DNA of 13,463 nucleotides. It comes from Rickettsiales bacterium (GTDB lineage: Bacteria; Pseudomonadota; Alphaproteobacteria; Rs-D84). Shown one piece after another: positions 6,576 to 12,347 of the stretch (within the stretch, counting starts at the first letter, position 1; every line of letters begins with the position of its first letter). Where the stretch lies: contig JAISSM010000022.1 in assembly GCA_031273075.1 (NCBI GenBank), positions 1-13,463 of the forward strand, given 5' to 3'. The notes beneath the pieces were generated by a model that saw nothing but the letters and a program-made list of their open reading frames with translations, did no database searches and was not told the origin of the DNA. The position numbers were made by a program, and so were the translations under genes.

Positions 6576-7271
6576 CTAGTCGTTTTGCGGCGCGGCCCCG
6601 ACGCCAAGTATGACGGTTCTGTCGCCGCGTTCGAATTCAAGGCCGTCGTCCAATGAAATCGACCGGACGGTCCAATCGTCCAATGTTTTTCCGACCGACA
6701 ATTTTCTTTGCTTTCCGCTCGCAACATTTTCGACCGTCGCAAAAAGCTGAGCCCCCGAGCCGACGATTTCACGAAGGACGTAATTGTCCGCGGGCGAATC
6801 CGGCTCCGCGGCCGCGGCGTTTTTATCGTCGTTTTGATCCGTATTCATCGCGGACGGCGCGGCCGCCTCTTCCGACATCCTCCGGCGCTGGTCGTCAAGT
6901 TTTTTACGTTCCTGCTCTATGGCCAATTTTTGCTTTTCAATTTCGGCCGCGGCCTCGGCCGCGCGGGCCTCGGCCCCCTCTTGTTCGCGCACCAGCCTCG
7001 CCTGTTCCGCCGACAATCTGTCCAGATCAAGCTGAAGCTGAGCCTTGTCCTTTTCAAGCTGCATAAGCACCTTTTCCTGTTCCAAATCGGCTATCTTTTG
7101 AAACAGCGACGGCTCCGCGTCGTACGATTCAACGTCCGCGTATTCGTCCGCATGCGCGGACGCAATGAACAATGAAACAATGACCACCCCGGCGCTTCGC
7201 GCCACCCCTCCATAGAGGGGAACTTTCAATAGTCCACGGTCAACAGTAAACAGTCTTATTATTTTTTTCAT
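6576..7271 (-). CDS. pilP: type IVb pilus biogenesis protein PilP, with repeat in its signal peptide
   Basis: The protein has 231 residues and is a periplasmic PilP-family protein. A signal peptide has its hydrophobic core at VVIVSLFIASAHA (29-41), cut before Asp42. A long Glu/Gln/Lys/Arg-rich coiled coil (about 55-135) follows, then a low-complexity linker. The conserved C-terminal domain, REIVGSGAQLFATVENVASG then VGKTLDDWTVRSI (167-206), resembles the small beta domain of PilP/GspC that contacts the secretin. The 43-base repeat (7183-7225) is translated as residues 16-30, stretching the n-region to 28 residues. ATG 7271 has AAGGTGG four bases upstream and is preferred. GTG 7205, inside the repeat, would give a compact signal peptide (MARSAGVVIV), but its upstream GGAGG is too close. 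PilO ends 24 bases upstream, so the genes are co-transcribed. Confidence 0.85.
   Translation of the reverse strand: MKKIIRLFTVDRGLLKVPLYGGVARSAGVVIVSLFIASAHADEYADVESYDAEPSLFQKIADLEQEKVLMQLEKDKAQLQLDLDRLSAEQARLVREQEGAEARAAEAAAEIEKQKLAIEQERKKLDDQRRRMSEEAAAPSAMNTDQNDDKNAAAAEPDSPADNYVLREIVGSGAQLFATVENVASGKQRKLSVGKTLDDWTVRSISLDDGLEFERGDRTVILGVGAAPQND
7183..7225. repeat. 43-base double-hairpin repeat, copy 2, inside pilP
   Basis: Identical to copy 3 (8817-8859) and one base different from copy 1 (79-121). It is in the coding sequence of pilP, read in the antisense orientation relative to the plus-strand repeat, and encodes KVPLYGGVARSAGVV in the signal peptide n-region. A purine/AC-rich stretch (7230-7254, AGTCCACGGTCAACAGT then AAACAG) adjoins it and may be part of the same insertion. 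Confidence 0.9.
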
Positions 7272-7295
7272 TTTACCACCTTTTGGTTTCCTTTT

Positions 7296-8570
7296 TTATT
7301 TTACAAAAATCACCACGTCGTACGTCCAGGTTCTGTTCGCGTTGTCCCAGAACACTTTCGGCATTTCAACGCCGGACATATCGCGCATGATCTTTATAAA
7401 TTCCAGCGGCTGCAATTTCGACGCCGCCTCTATCTTTACGACCGGAACGTCGGTCATGTCAACGCCGATCTCTTCGTCGTCGTTCAAGGCCGGCATTTCA
7501 AGCTCTATAAAATCCCGCCTGAAATCGGCGTCGGCGTTTATGCGCTGAAACGTCGACTGCATCGCGGTCATGACGTCGTCGGCATTGCTTTCCGGCTTTG
7601 ATTCAAATTTTTCAAGCGGCCTAAGGCGCGCCGTCAGGACGACGTCGTTCCCGCCGATCTCGTTCACCTTAACGGTTTGCATGGTTCTTCGGACCTCATT
7701 ATACAAATCGTCCAGCGTTCCATAGTTCCTTGTCAGGCGGGCCGTCGCCTCTTCGTCCGCGCATGAAACCGAGACCAATGTCCAGCCCGTAATCCGTTGG
7801 GCCAAAAACGCCGTCGCGCGCCAGCACTGATCGGCCTTGTCCCTTAAAGACGGGACGGATTCCCAGGGCATTTTCGGCGTCACTATTTTTTTCGGCGTCT
7901 GTTTCGGCCGCTCTATCTCTTCCAGACCCGCACGATACTCTTCGATGATCTCGGGGTCGACGCCGGTTTCTTCCATCTCTATTTTCGGCGCAAGCATTTT
8001 CTTAATAGGCTCTTCAAAAAAAACGTATCCGGCGGTCGCGGCGCCCGCCAAAAGCATCAGACTCATTATATATCCGGAAAGATTCGATATGTTCGAAAGG
8101 CGGTGTTTTCTTGTCCCGGACACTATTTCGCCGACCCTTCTTTCCGTCGAGCCTTCCGCGTTCCAATCCAAAGGCGCCAAGACCGCGTCCCAGCCGGGCA
8201 TCGCGCTTAGTTCCGCGAATTCTTTCGAGGCGCCCTCTTTGTCCGGAAAAAACAGGTCCTTTACGATGATGCCGCCGCGCACGGCCAAAAGCCAATATCC
8301 TTCGCGAACCGAGAAGGCCGCAAGAAAATTATGCTCTCCAACCGAATCCATTACTTCGGCCGCCGCAACCGGCATGCCGGACGATATTCCGCCATTCGAC
8401 GCGGACAGGCCTATCATTCCGTTGAACGAGATGAAAAACGGCGCGCGCATTTTCGCAAGCCGCGCGATCCTCCGCGCATTTTCGCGCGGGTCGGCGCCGC
8501 CGCCCGACGGCTGCCAAAACAGTCCCGCGGCATATTTTCGCCCTGAAATAGTAATCGCCCTGCCCGCCAA
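7296..8570 (-). CDS. pilO: type IVb pilin accessory protein PilO (PilO2 family)
   Basis: The protein has 424 residues. An N-terminal cytoplasmic domain (about 1-160), starting AITISGRKYAAGLFWQP, resembles the PilM/PilL-like part of PilO2 proteins. One transmembrane helix (about 163-185) is followed by a periplasmic domain. That domain has two cysteines, C249 and C270, around ITGWTLVSVSC, a pattern expected for a PilO2 disulphide. This is a bitopic inner-membrane protein thought to link the platform to the periplasmic PilP and the secretin. It starts with TTG at 8570. GGGAG (8576-8580) five bases upstream supports this, and no ATG lies nearby in frame. It has its own promoter (8596-8625), so the downstream pilPQR genes do not depend on pilL-pilN transcription. 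Family assignment rests on order and overall pattern more than on catalytic motifs. Confidence 0.8.
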   Translation of the reverse strand: MAGRAITISGRKYAAGLFWQPSGGGADPRENARRIARLAKMRAPFFISFNGMIGLSASNGGISSGMPVAAAEVMDSVGEHNFLAAFSVREGYWLLAVRGGIIVKDLFFPDKEGASKEFAELSAMPGWDAVLAPLDWNAEGSTERRVGEIVSGTRKHRLSNISNLSGYIMSLMLLAGAATAGYVFFEEPIKKMLAPKIEMEETGVDPEIIEEYRAGLEEIERPKQTPKKIVTPKMPWESVPSLRDKADQCWRATAFLAQRITGWTLVSVSCADEEATARLTRNYGTLDDLYNEVRRTMQTVKVNEIGGNDVVLTARLRPLEKFESKPESNADDVMTAMQSTFQRINADADFRRDFIELEMPALNDDEEIGVDMTDVPVVKIEAASKLQPLEFIKIMRDMSGVEMPKVFWDNANRTWTYDVVIFVK

Positions 8571-8575
8571 ACGCG

Positions 8576-8580
8576 CTCCC
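8576..8580 (-). promoter_or_regulatory. ribosome binding site for the pilO TTG start
   Basis: GGAAGGGAG on the minus strand, its GGGAG core five bases before TTG 8570. It decides the start of pilO in the absence of an in-frame ATG. Confidence 0.7.
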
Positions 8581-8595
8581 TTCCTCTATACGCGG

Positions 8596-8625
8596 ATTAT
8601 AACAAAAGGCGTCAGGAGTAAGCAA
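8596..8625 (-). promoter_or_regulatory. pilO promoter
   Basis: Minus strand: TTGCTT (8620-8625), 18-base spacer, TATAAT (8596-8601, exact consensus), with TG one base before the -10 (TTTTGT-TATAAT). The predicted leader is about 20 bases and ends in a strong Shine-Dalgarno sequence. This promoter gives the pilOPQR half its own transcript. Confidence 0.7.
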
Positions 8626-8631
8626 TGGAAT

Positions 8632-8658
8632 AATTACGCGGGCAAAGCCCGCGTAATT
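8632..8658. repeat. perfect 12-bp hairpin upstream of pilO
   Basis: AATTACGCGGGC, loop AAA, GCCCGCGTAATT. The GCGGGC/GCCCGC core resembles the first hairpin of the composite repeat. It lies seven bases beyond the pilO -35. Read on the minus strand it precedes the promoter; read on the plus strand it starts the array. Confidence 0.85.
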
Positions 8659-8678
8659 TAATTAGCAGACAGCAGGTA

Positions 8679-8758
8679 GCAGGTAGCAATTATTGTCGCG
8701 GGGCGTTGCCCCGCGTGCTTATTACCTGGATACCGCGGTTAAACCGCGGGATGACAAA
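8679..8758 (+). repeat. composite palindromic repeat, copy B
   Basis: Second copy of the repeat at 2651-2728. It has the same 15-base head (8679-8693), then a hairpin CGCGGGGC-GTT-GCCCCGCG (8697-8715), the same linker GTGCTTATTACCTGG, CCGCGGTT-A-AACCGCGG (8733-8749), and the tail ATGACAAA. It is two bases longer than copy A because one extra G-C pair was gained in the first stem. The word AGCAGGT is duplicated just upstream (8671-8685). Confidence 0.85.
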
Positions 8759-8811
8759 AGGGGAGCTCCCCTTAGGCGCCGGAGGCGCCGCTCCCCCTCA
8801 AGGAGGGGGAG
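8758..8811. repeat. three adjacent GC-rich palindromes
   Basis: AAGGGGAGCTCCCCTT (8758-8773) is a perfect 16-base palindrome. GGCGCC-GGA-GGCGCC (8775-8789) is a 6-bp hairpin. CTCCCCCTC-AAG-GAGGGGGAG (8791-8811) is a 9-bp hairpin. The layout (GC hairpin plus C-run/G-run hairpin) parallels the 43-base element, but the sequence is different, suggesting a related second family. Confidence 0.85.
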
Positions 8812-8816
8812 ACAAG

Positions 8817-8859
8817 ACCACCCCGGCGCTTCGCGCCACCCCTCCATAGAGGGGAACTT
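8817..8859. repeat. 43-base double-hairpin repeat, copy 3
   Basis: Identical to the copy inside pilP (7183-7225), here in the intergenic array. Hairpins: GGCGC-TTC-GCGCC, and CCCCTC/GAGGGG with loop CATA. Confidence 0.92.
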
Positions 8860-8895
8860 GGCTCTGCATGTTTGAGCCCCCTCAAAAAAAGGGGG
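8860..8895. repeat. end of the hairpin array
   Basis: GGCTC (8860-8864) pairs with GAGCC (8874-8878). Alternatively, CCCCC (8877-8881) pairs with GGGGG (8891-8895) around an A-rich loop. The second half looks like a decayed version of the C-run/G-run hairpin at 8791-8811, since both end GGGGGAGA. Together with the entries above, this accounts for nearly all of the gene-free stretch 8571-8949. Confidence 0.6.
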
Positions 8896-8915
8896 AGATA
8901 GAAGAAGTTTAAGTG

Positions 8916-8943
8916 TTGACAAATGAGAAAATTGTGTTATTAT
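8916..8943 (+). promoter_or_regulatory. promoter of the 8950 gene
   Basis: TTGACA (exact consensus, 8916-8921), 16-base spacer, TATTAT (8938-8943), with TGT before the -10 (extended -10). The ATG lies only six bases after the -10, about where transcription should begin, so the mRNA is predicted to be leaderless. No ribosome site is seen. Confidence 0.75.
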
Positions 8944-8949
8944 CGGGGT

Positions 8950-9873
8950 ATGGACAAAAGGTTCCGCATTTTGCTTGTTTGGAGCGCGGCGTATGTTTTA
9001 TTTTCGACCGCTCTTTTCTATTTCCTGTTCGGTTTCGGCATTTGGTCGCCCGCGGCATGGGCAAAGTTGCCCGGCATGGTAATTCGCGGGATTTCCGGTT
9101 TGACCTTTTCGGCGGCCCTTTTATCCTTCATTCCCATTTATTTGGCGTCGGCCAAGTATATTTGGAAAAACGGGCGCATCCCGTTTTTCACAGCCGAAAA
9201 AAAAGCGGAAGAAAGCGACGCCCTTCCAGAAATCGATCCGAACGCCGCGCGGCCGCACAATTTTCCGGAAAATCTTCCGGACGAACTTAAAGAGCCTTTC
9301 ATTCGATATTACTCCGGTACTCTCGCGCGGAACGCGATGGAATTTATTCAACACCGCGATCCGGCGGAACAAGAGATTTCGGCGGACGCCGACATCGCCG
9401 GCACAGCGGACGCATTGGAGAATGCCGCTGTCTCCGGCAAGCCGGTCGCATCGACAGCGGCATTCGCGGACAAGGTCGCACGGGGCACGGCGGACGCGCC
9501 CGGCGCAAAAGATACGGCCGGCGCATTTATGCCGCTGCCCGAAGATTTCGACGCCGTCGAAGATTCTTCCTTCGTATCCGCGCCGGTATTCCACGATATG
9601 GATTTCGGAGAAAGCAAGGGTCCTTTGGAGATAAAAGAGATCGGTGGAAAAGTCGTCGCCACCTATGTTTTCGACGATCCGGATTTTTGGGTCGCGGACG
9701 ATTCCGACGACTGGTTCGCGACCGGAAAGCAGATCACGTCGCCCATCAAAGCGCTTCTCGACGTCGACGCGGACGCGCGCGTTCTTATTCTTAAATCCAA
9801 AAACATCATGGATCTTGAAAAACTTATTCCCGTGTGGAGTAAAAAGGGGATCGCAATCAGCCTTGACGACTAG
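8950..9873 (+). CDS. two-TM membrane protein of unknown function
   Basis: The protein has 307 residues and I do not recognise it. Two hydrophobic helices (about 7-31 and 47-69) anchor the N-terminus. A motif-like stretch, RPHNFPENLPDELKEPFIRY (101-120), follows. An Ala/Asp/Gly-rich, probably disordered stretch comes next (about 140-195). A compact, acidic, aromatic C-terminal domain (about 226-305) includes ATYVFDDPDFWVADDSDDWF (237-256) and ends KNIMDLEKLIPVWSKKGI; it looks like the conserved part. The start at 8950 is preferred over the in-frame ATG at 8923, because the -10 lies between them and neither has a ribosome site. It sits between pilN and pilO on the opposite strand, and its stop shares a CTAG with the pilN stop. 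A link to the pilus is possible from position, but nothing in the protein shows it. Confidence 0.8.
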   Translation: MDKRFRILLVWSAAYVLFSTALFYFLFGFGIWSPAAWAKLPGMVIRGISGLTFSAALLSFIPIYLASAKYIWKNGRIPFFTAEKKAEESDALPEIDPNAARPHNFPENLPDELKEPFIRYYSGTLARNAMEFIQHRDPAEQEISADADIAGTADALENAAVSGKPVASTAAFADKVARGTADAPGAKDTAGAFMPLPEDFDAVEDSSFVSAPVFHDMDFGESKGPLEIKEIGGKVVATYVFDDPDFWVADDSDDWFATGKQITSPIKALLDVDADARVLILKSKNIMDLEKLIPVWSKKGIAISLDD

Positions 9874-11447
9874 TTCAGCGGCGCGCCCCAATGCTGTTGT
9901 ATATTCCTCTCAGCATCCAGCGGGCTTATCAAAACCTGCGGCGTCAATATCACCACAAGGACGTCCCTTTGCGACTGAGTTTCGCGCGACCCCGAGAGCG
10001 CGATAAAATCCGGTTTCCCTATGCCGTATCTGGTATCGTCGTTCGTCTGTCTCTCGAATCCCGACAGCACGAGCATTTGTCCGGATTCCATTATGACTTC
10101 CTGCATGAACGAGCGCTCTTCCACCTCAGGCACCTGAAGCTTTACCTCTCCGTGCGTGAAGTCCCGCATCGCGATAAGCTCTTTTATCGACATTCTGAAC
10201 ATCAAAAGTATTTTGCCGTTGTCCAGGATGTTCGGCAACAGTTGCATTGCGAATCCGGTTTCCAAAGTTTCCTGGTCCACAGTCGACGATTCCACCGTCG
10301 TAAGATAATTCCTTGTCTCCATCCGCTTTATATAGCCCATCGTTTTCGTGTTCGACACCGGCGCAATCCTGTTGTTGCGCGTCGTCACGCCCACGTTCGT
10401 CACCAACGACACCTTGCCCTGCCGCGCGAGGGCCTGGATCAGCGCGTTCGTTCCCGCGATCGTCGCCATCGAGCCGTTGTTCGGCGTTTCAGCCGCCGCG
10501 GACGCGCCCTGACTTAACACCGCTATGTTCAGACTGCTTGCCGCCGCCGCCGAATTCGCGGACAAATTCATCGTCGGGTTCGCTATTATATTAAGCCCCG
10601 CCGCGGAATTTATCGCCGCCGCCAAATTCAATCCGAACGCGGAATTATTGGAAATGGACACCTGCAGCACTTTCACGTCTATGGTCACAAGTTGAGACAA
10701 TCTTTTATTCTGTCTTTCTATATAATCGCCCACCCTTGCCAAAATGGACGGCGGCGCCGTCACCGTTATCGTGCCCAGCGATTTCGACACCGTGAATTTC
10801 GCGTTCTCGTTCCCGTCGATTATGCCGCCAATCGCCGACTCTATCTCCTCCCACTCCTTCAGGCTTGATTCCATCGACACGTGGTTGCCGTCGTCCGAAT
10901 GTATCGACGACTGGTACGATATGTCGGTTCCGAGCGCGTAAAGCGAAAACGTTTTCGTTTCCGTTTCATAAAAGACTATGGAACTTTTGTCATAATACCA
11001 GAGCAGATCCAAATCCGTCGCGACCTGGGACAGCAACGACGACAATTTTCCGGTGAATCCCACGTTCATCGTTTTCTTCAATTTCTCGGCGCTGATCTTC
11101 GAATCTATTTTCACCGGAATTCCGGTTATCGAATTTATGTTGTTCGCAAGCACCTGCAACGACACCGGCTCGCCCAGCAATATCGTCACGCCGTTGTCGC
11201 CTTCGAATTCCCTGGGCAATTTATTTTTATGCTCCAACACCGTCGAACGGCTTCCGAGCCAGATCCCCTCGCTTGTCGACACGGTATCGTTCGAAACTTT
11301 CGCCTGGGGGTTCTTCGCCATTTCAAACGCGGCGTACGCGTTTAGAAAATCCTGGTCGACCGCGGACGAGACCTCTATCGATTCCTGTTTCGCGCACGAC
11401 AAAATCACGGGAACGATCAATGAAAGGACCAGGGTCTTCCTCATCAT
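9870..11447 (-). CDS. pilN: type IVb pilus outer-membrane secretin, lipoprotein (PilN family)
   Basis: The protein has 525 residues. A lipoprotein signal peptide ends in the lipobox VILSC, so Cys18 is the predicted lipidated residue. This fits PilN/BfpB/TcpC secretins, which are lipoproteins. The N-domains come first (LLGEPVSLQVLANNINSITG, about 90-109, is the N0-like start). The C-terminal secretin domain includes VSLVTNVGVTTRNNRIAPVS, then ETGFAMQLLPNI, and near the end SGQMLVLSGFERQ and DVLVVILTPQVLI, the typical secretin signature and final strands. It would form the outer-membrane channel for the pilus. It starts four bases inside pilL (ATGA), so the two are translationally coupled. An internal ATG directly follows the first. 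The stop lies in a CTAG that also holds the stop of the opposite gene. PilO, usually next, is 1.3 kb away. Confidence 0.92.
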   Translation of the reverse strand: MMRKTLVLSLIVPVILSCAKQESIEVSSAVDQDFLNAYAAFEMAKNPQAKVSNDTVSTSEGIWLGSRSTVLEHKNKLPREFEGDNGVTILLGEPVSLQVLANNINSITGIPVKIDSKISAEKLKKTMNVGFTGKLSSLLSQVATDLDLLWYYDKSSIVFYETETKTFSLYALGTDISYQSSIHSDDGNHVSMESSLKEWEEIESAIGGIIDGNENAKFTVSKSLGTITVTAPPSILARVGDYIERQNKRLSQLVTIDVKVLQVSISNNSAFGLNLAAAINSAAGLNIIANPTMNLSANSAAAASSLNIAVLSQGASAAAETPNNGSMATIAGTNALIQALARQGKVSLVTNVGVTTRNNRIAPVSNTKTMGYIKRMETRNYLTTVESSTVDQETLETGFAMQLLPNILDNGKILLMFRMSIKELIAMRDFTHGEVKLQVPEVEERSFMQEVIMESGQMLVLSGFERQTNDDTRYGIGKPDFIALSGSRETQSQRDVLVVILTPQVLISPLDAERNIQQHWGAPLN

Positions 11448-12208
11448 TCATCCTCCGTCGTGCTTATCACAAGCACGCGGTTGCCTTTGTAGAACTTCGC
11501 GTACGGTATCGGCGCCGCGCGCGAGAAATTCCGTACCAACGCGGACGACACGTCCAAGAATCTTCCCTTGAACACCGCCGAGGCCGCGATCGGGTATTCG
11601 CGCGACGTGTTCCATATCAGATCCCACCCTTCCCTGTCGCACCACGCCTGAAGCACGTCCCTTAACGTTTGTCCGGACGCGACGACCCAGCTTCGGACCT
11701 GATCCTTCACGGCCTTGTCGGGCTCTTCCGTATTTCCATCCACCGCTATGTCCGTCAATTCCGCGTTCCTCGAATTGTCCGTCCAACCGTATCCGCGTTT
11801 GTCCAGCACACGCTTTCTGTTTGTTTTCGACACCGAGAGCACGGCCGCGCCGTCGTCTTCCAGCATCTCCGAATGCATGAACGGCATTTCGGCCTGGTTC
11901 TCGTACGGATAGAATCCCGTCGCCGCCGGATACGGCATCGTCAGGTTCGCGCCGCCGGAGAACGAGTCCGCGGGTCCGACCGTTATATTATTCTCGACCG
12001 TCAGATCCGCGCCTATTTTGGAGACTATTTTTATATTCCCGTCCGACGCGCGCCGGTATCGGGCGGAATCGGGCATGACTTGGACGTCGGCGTCCGTGCC
12101 GGTCAAGGGCCACGCCGGAACCGGTTCCGGCATCATCGGCGCGTCCGCAAGCAATGAAGCGGGCAAGAGCAACAAAGCCAGCGTCGCTGAAAGTCGGCGG
12201 AAAATCAT
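11444..12208 (-). CDS. pilL: TcpQ/PilL-type secretin-associated periplasmic protein
   Basis: The protein has 254 residues. A signal peptide, MIFRRLSATLALLLLPASLL then ADA, is cut near residue 23. There is no lipobox Cys, whereas R64 PilL is a lipoprotein. The middle (24-165) shows no family I recognise. The C-terminal domain (about 172-250), SWVVASGQTLRDVLQAWCDREGWDLIWN, then FKGRFLDVSSALVRNF and VLVI, matches the TcpQ C-terminal domain of toxin-coregulated-pilus proteins. Those proteins help localise or stabilise the secretin. The start at 12208 is chosen over 12229 because GGGAAGGG lies just before it and the shorter form gives a clean signal peptide. It overlaps pilN by ATGA. Transcription starts from the promoter at 12244-12272. 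Confidence 0.82.
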   Translation of the reverse strand: MIFRRLSATLALLLLPASLLADAPMMPEPVPAWPLTGTDADVQVMPDSARYRRASDGNIKIVSKIGADLTVENNITVGPADSFSGGANLTMPYPAATGFYPYENQAEMPFMHSEMLEDDGAAVLSVSKTNRKRVLDKRGYGWTDNSRNAELTDIAVDGNTEEPDKAVKDQVRSWVVASGQTLRDVLQAWCDREGWDLIWNTSREYPIAASAVFKGRFLDVSSALVRNFSRAAPIPYAKFYKGNRVLVISTTEDE

Positions 12209-12243
12209 ATCCCTTCCCTTATTTATCATATATTACGTTGTTA

Positions 12244-12272
12244 ATTCTAGCAATTTTTCGATTTTTGCGCAA
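12244..12272 (-). promoter_or_regulatory. pilL-pilN promoter
   Basis: Minus strand: TTGCGC (12267-12272), 17-base spacer, TAGAAT (12244-12249), TG one base before the -10. The spacer is A-rich (AAAAATTGC before the -10), like the gyrB promoter. The leader is about 28-30 bases. Confidence 0.65.
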
Positions 12273-12308
12273 GGGAATTCGTGTCGGACTCCTTATAAAG
12301 CCCCCTAT

Positions 12309-12336
12309 TTTACATTTCCCAAAATTGTGCTATTAT
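12309..12336 (+). promoter_or_regulatory. sufB promoter
   Basis: TTTACA (12309-12314), 16-base spacer, TATTAT (12331-12336), TG one base before the -10. AAAATTGTG-C-TATTAT nearly matches the 8950 promoter (AAAATTGTG-T-TATTAT). Only 11 bases separate the -10 from the sufB ATG, so the leader would be about 4-5 bases, with no ribosome site. It is back-to-back with the pilL promoter; the -35 boxes are 36 bases apart. Confidence 0.65.
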
Positions 12337-12347
12337 CTCCGAAAGTC

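Noticed and set aside
8632..8895. CRISPR array
   Set aside because: The repeats are of different families and lengths, each internally palindromic, with no regular unique spacers and no cas genes.
8923..8949. Longer start (ATG 8923) for the membrane protein gene
   Set aside because: The -10 box of its own promoter (8938-8943) would lie inside the coding region, and no ribosome site precedes it.
8571..9873. Insertion sequence or integrated element between pilN and pilO
   Set aside because: No transposase, integrase, long terminal inverted repeats or target duplication could be seen around the 8950 gene.
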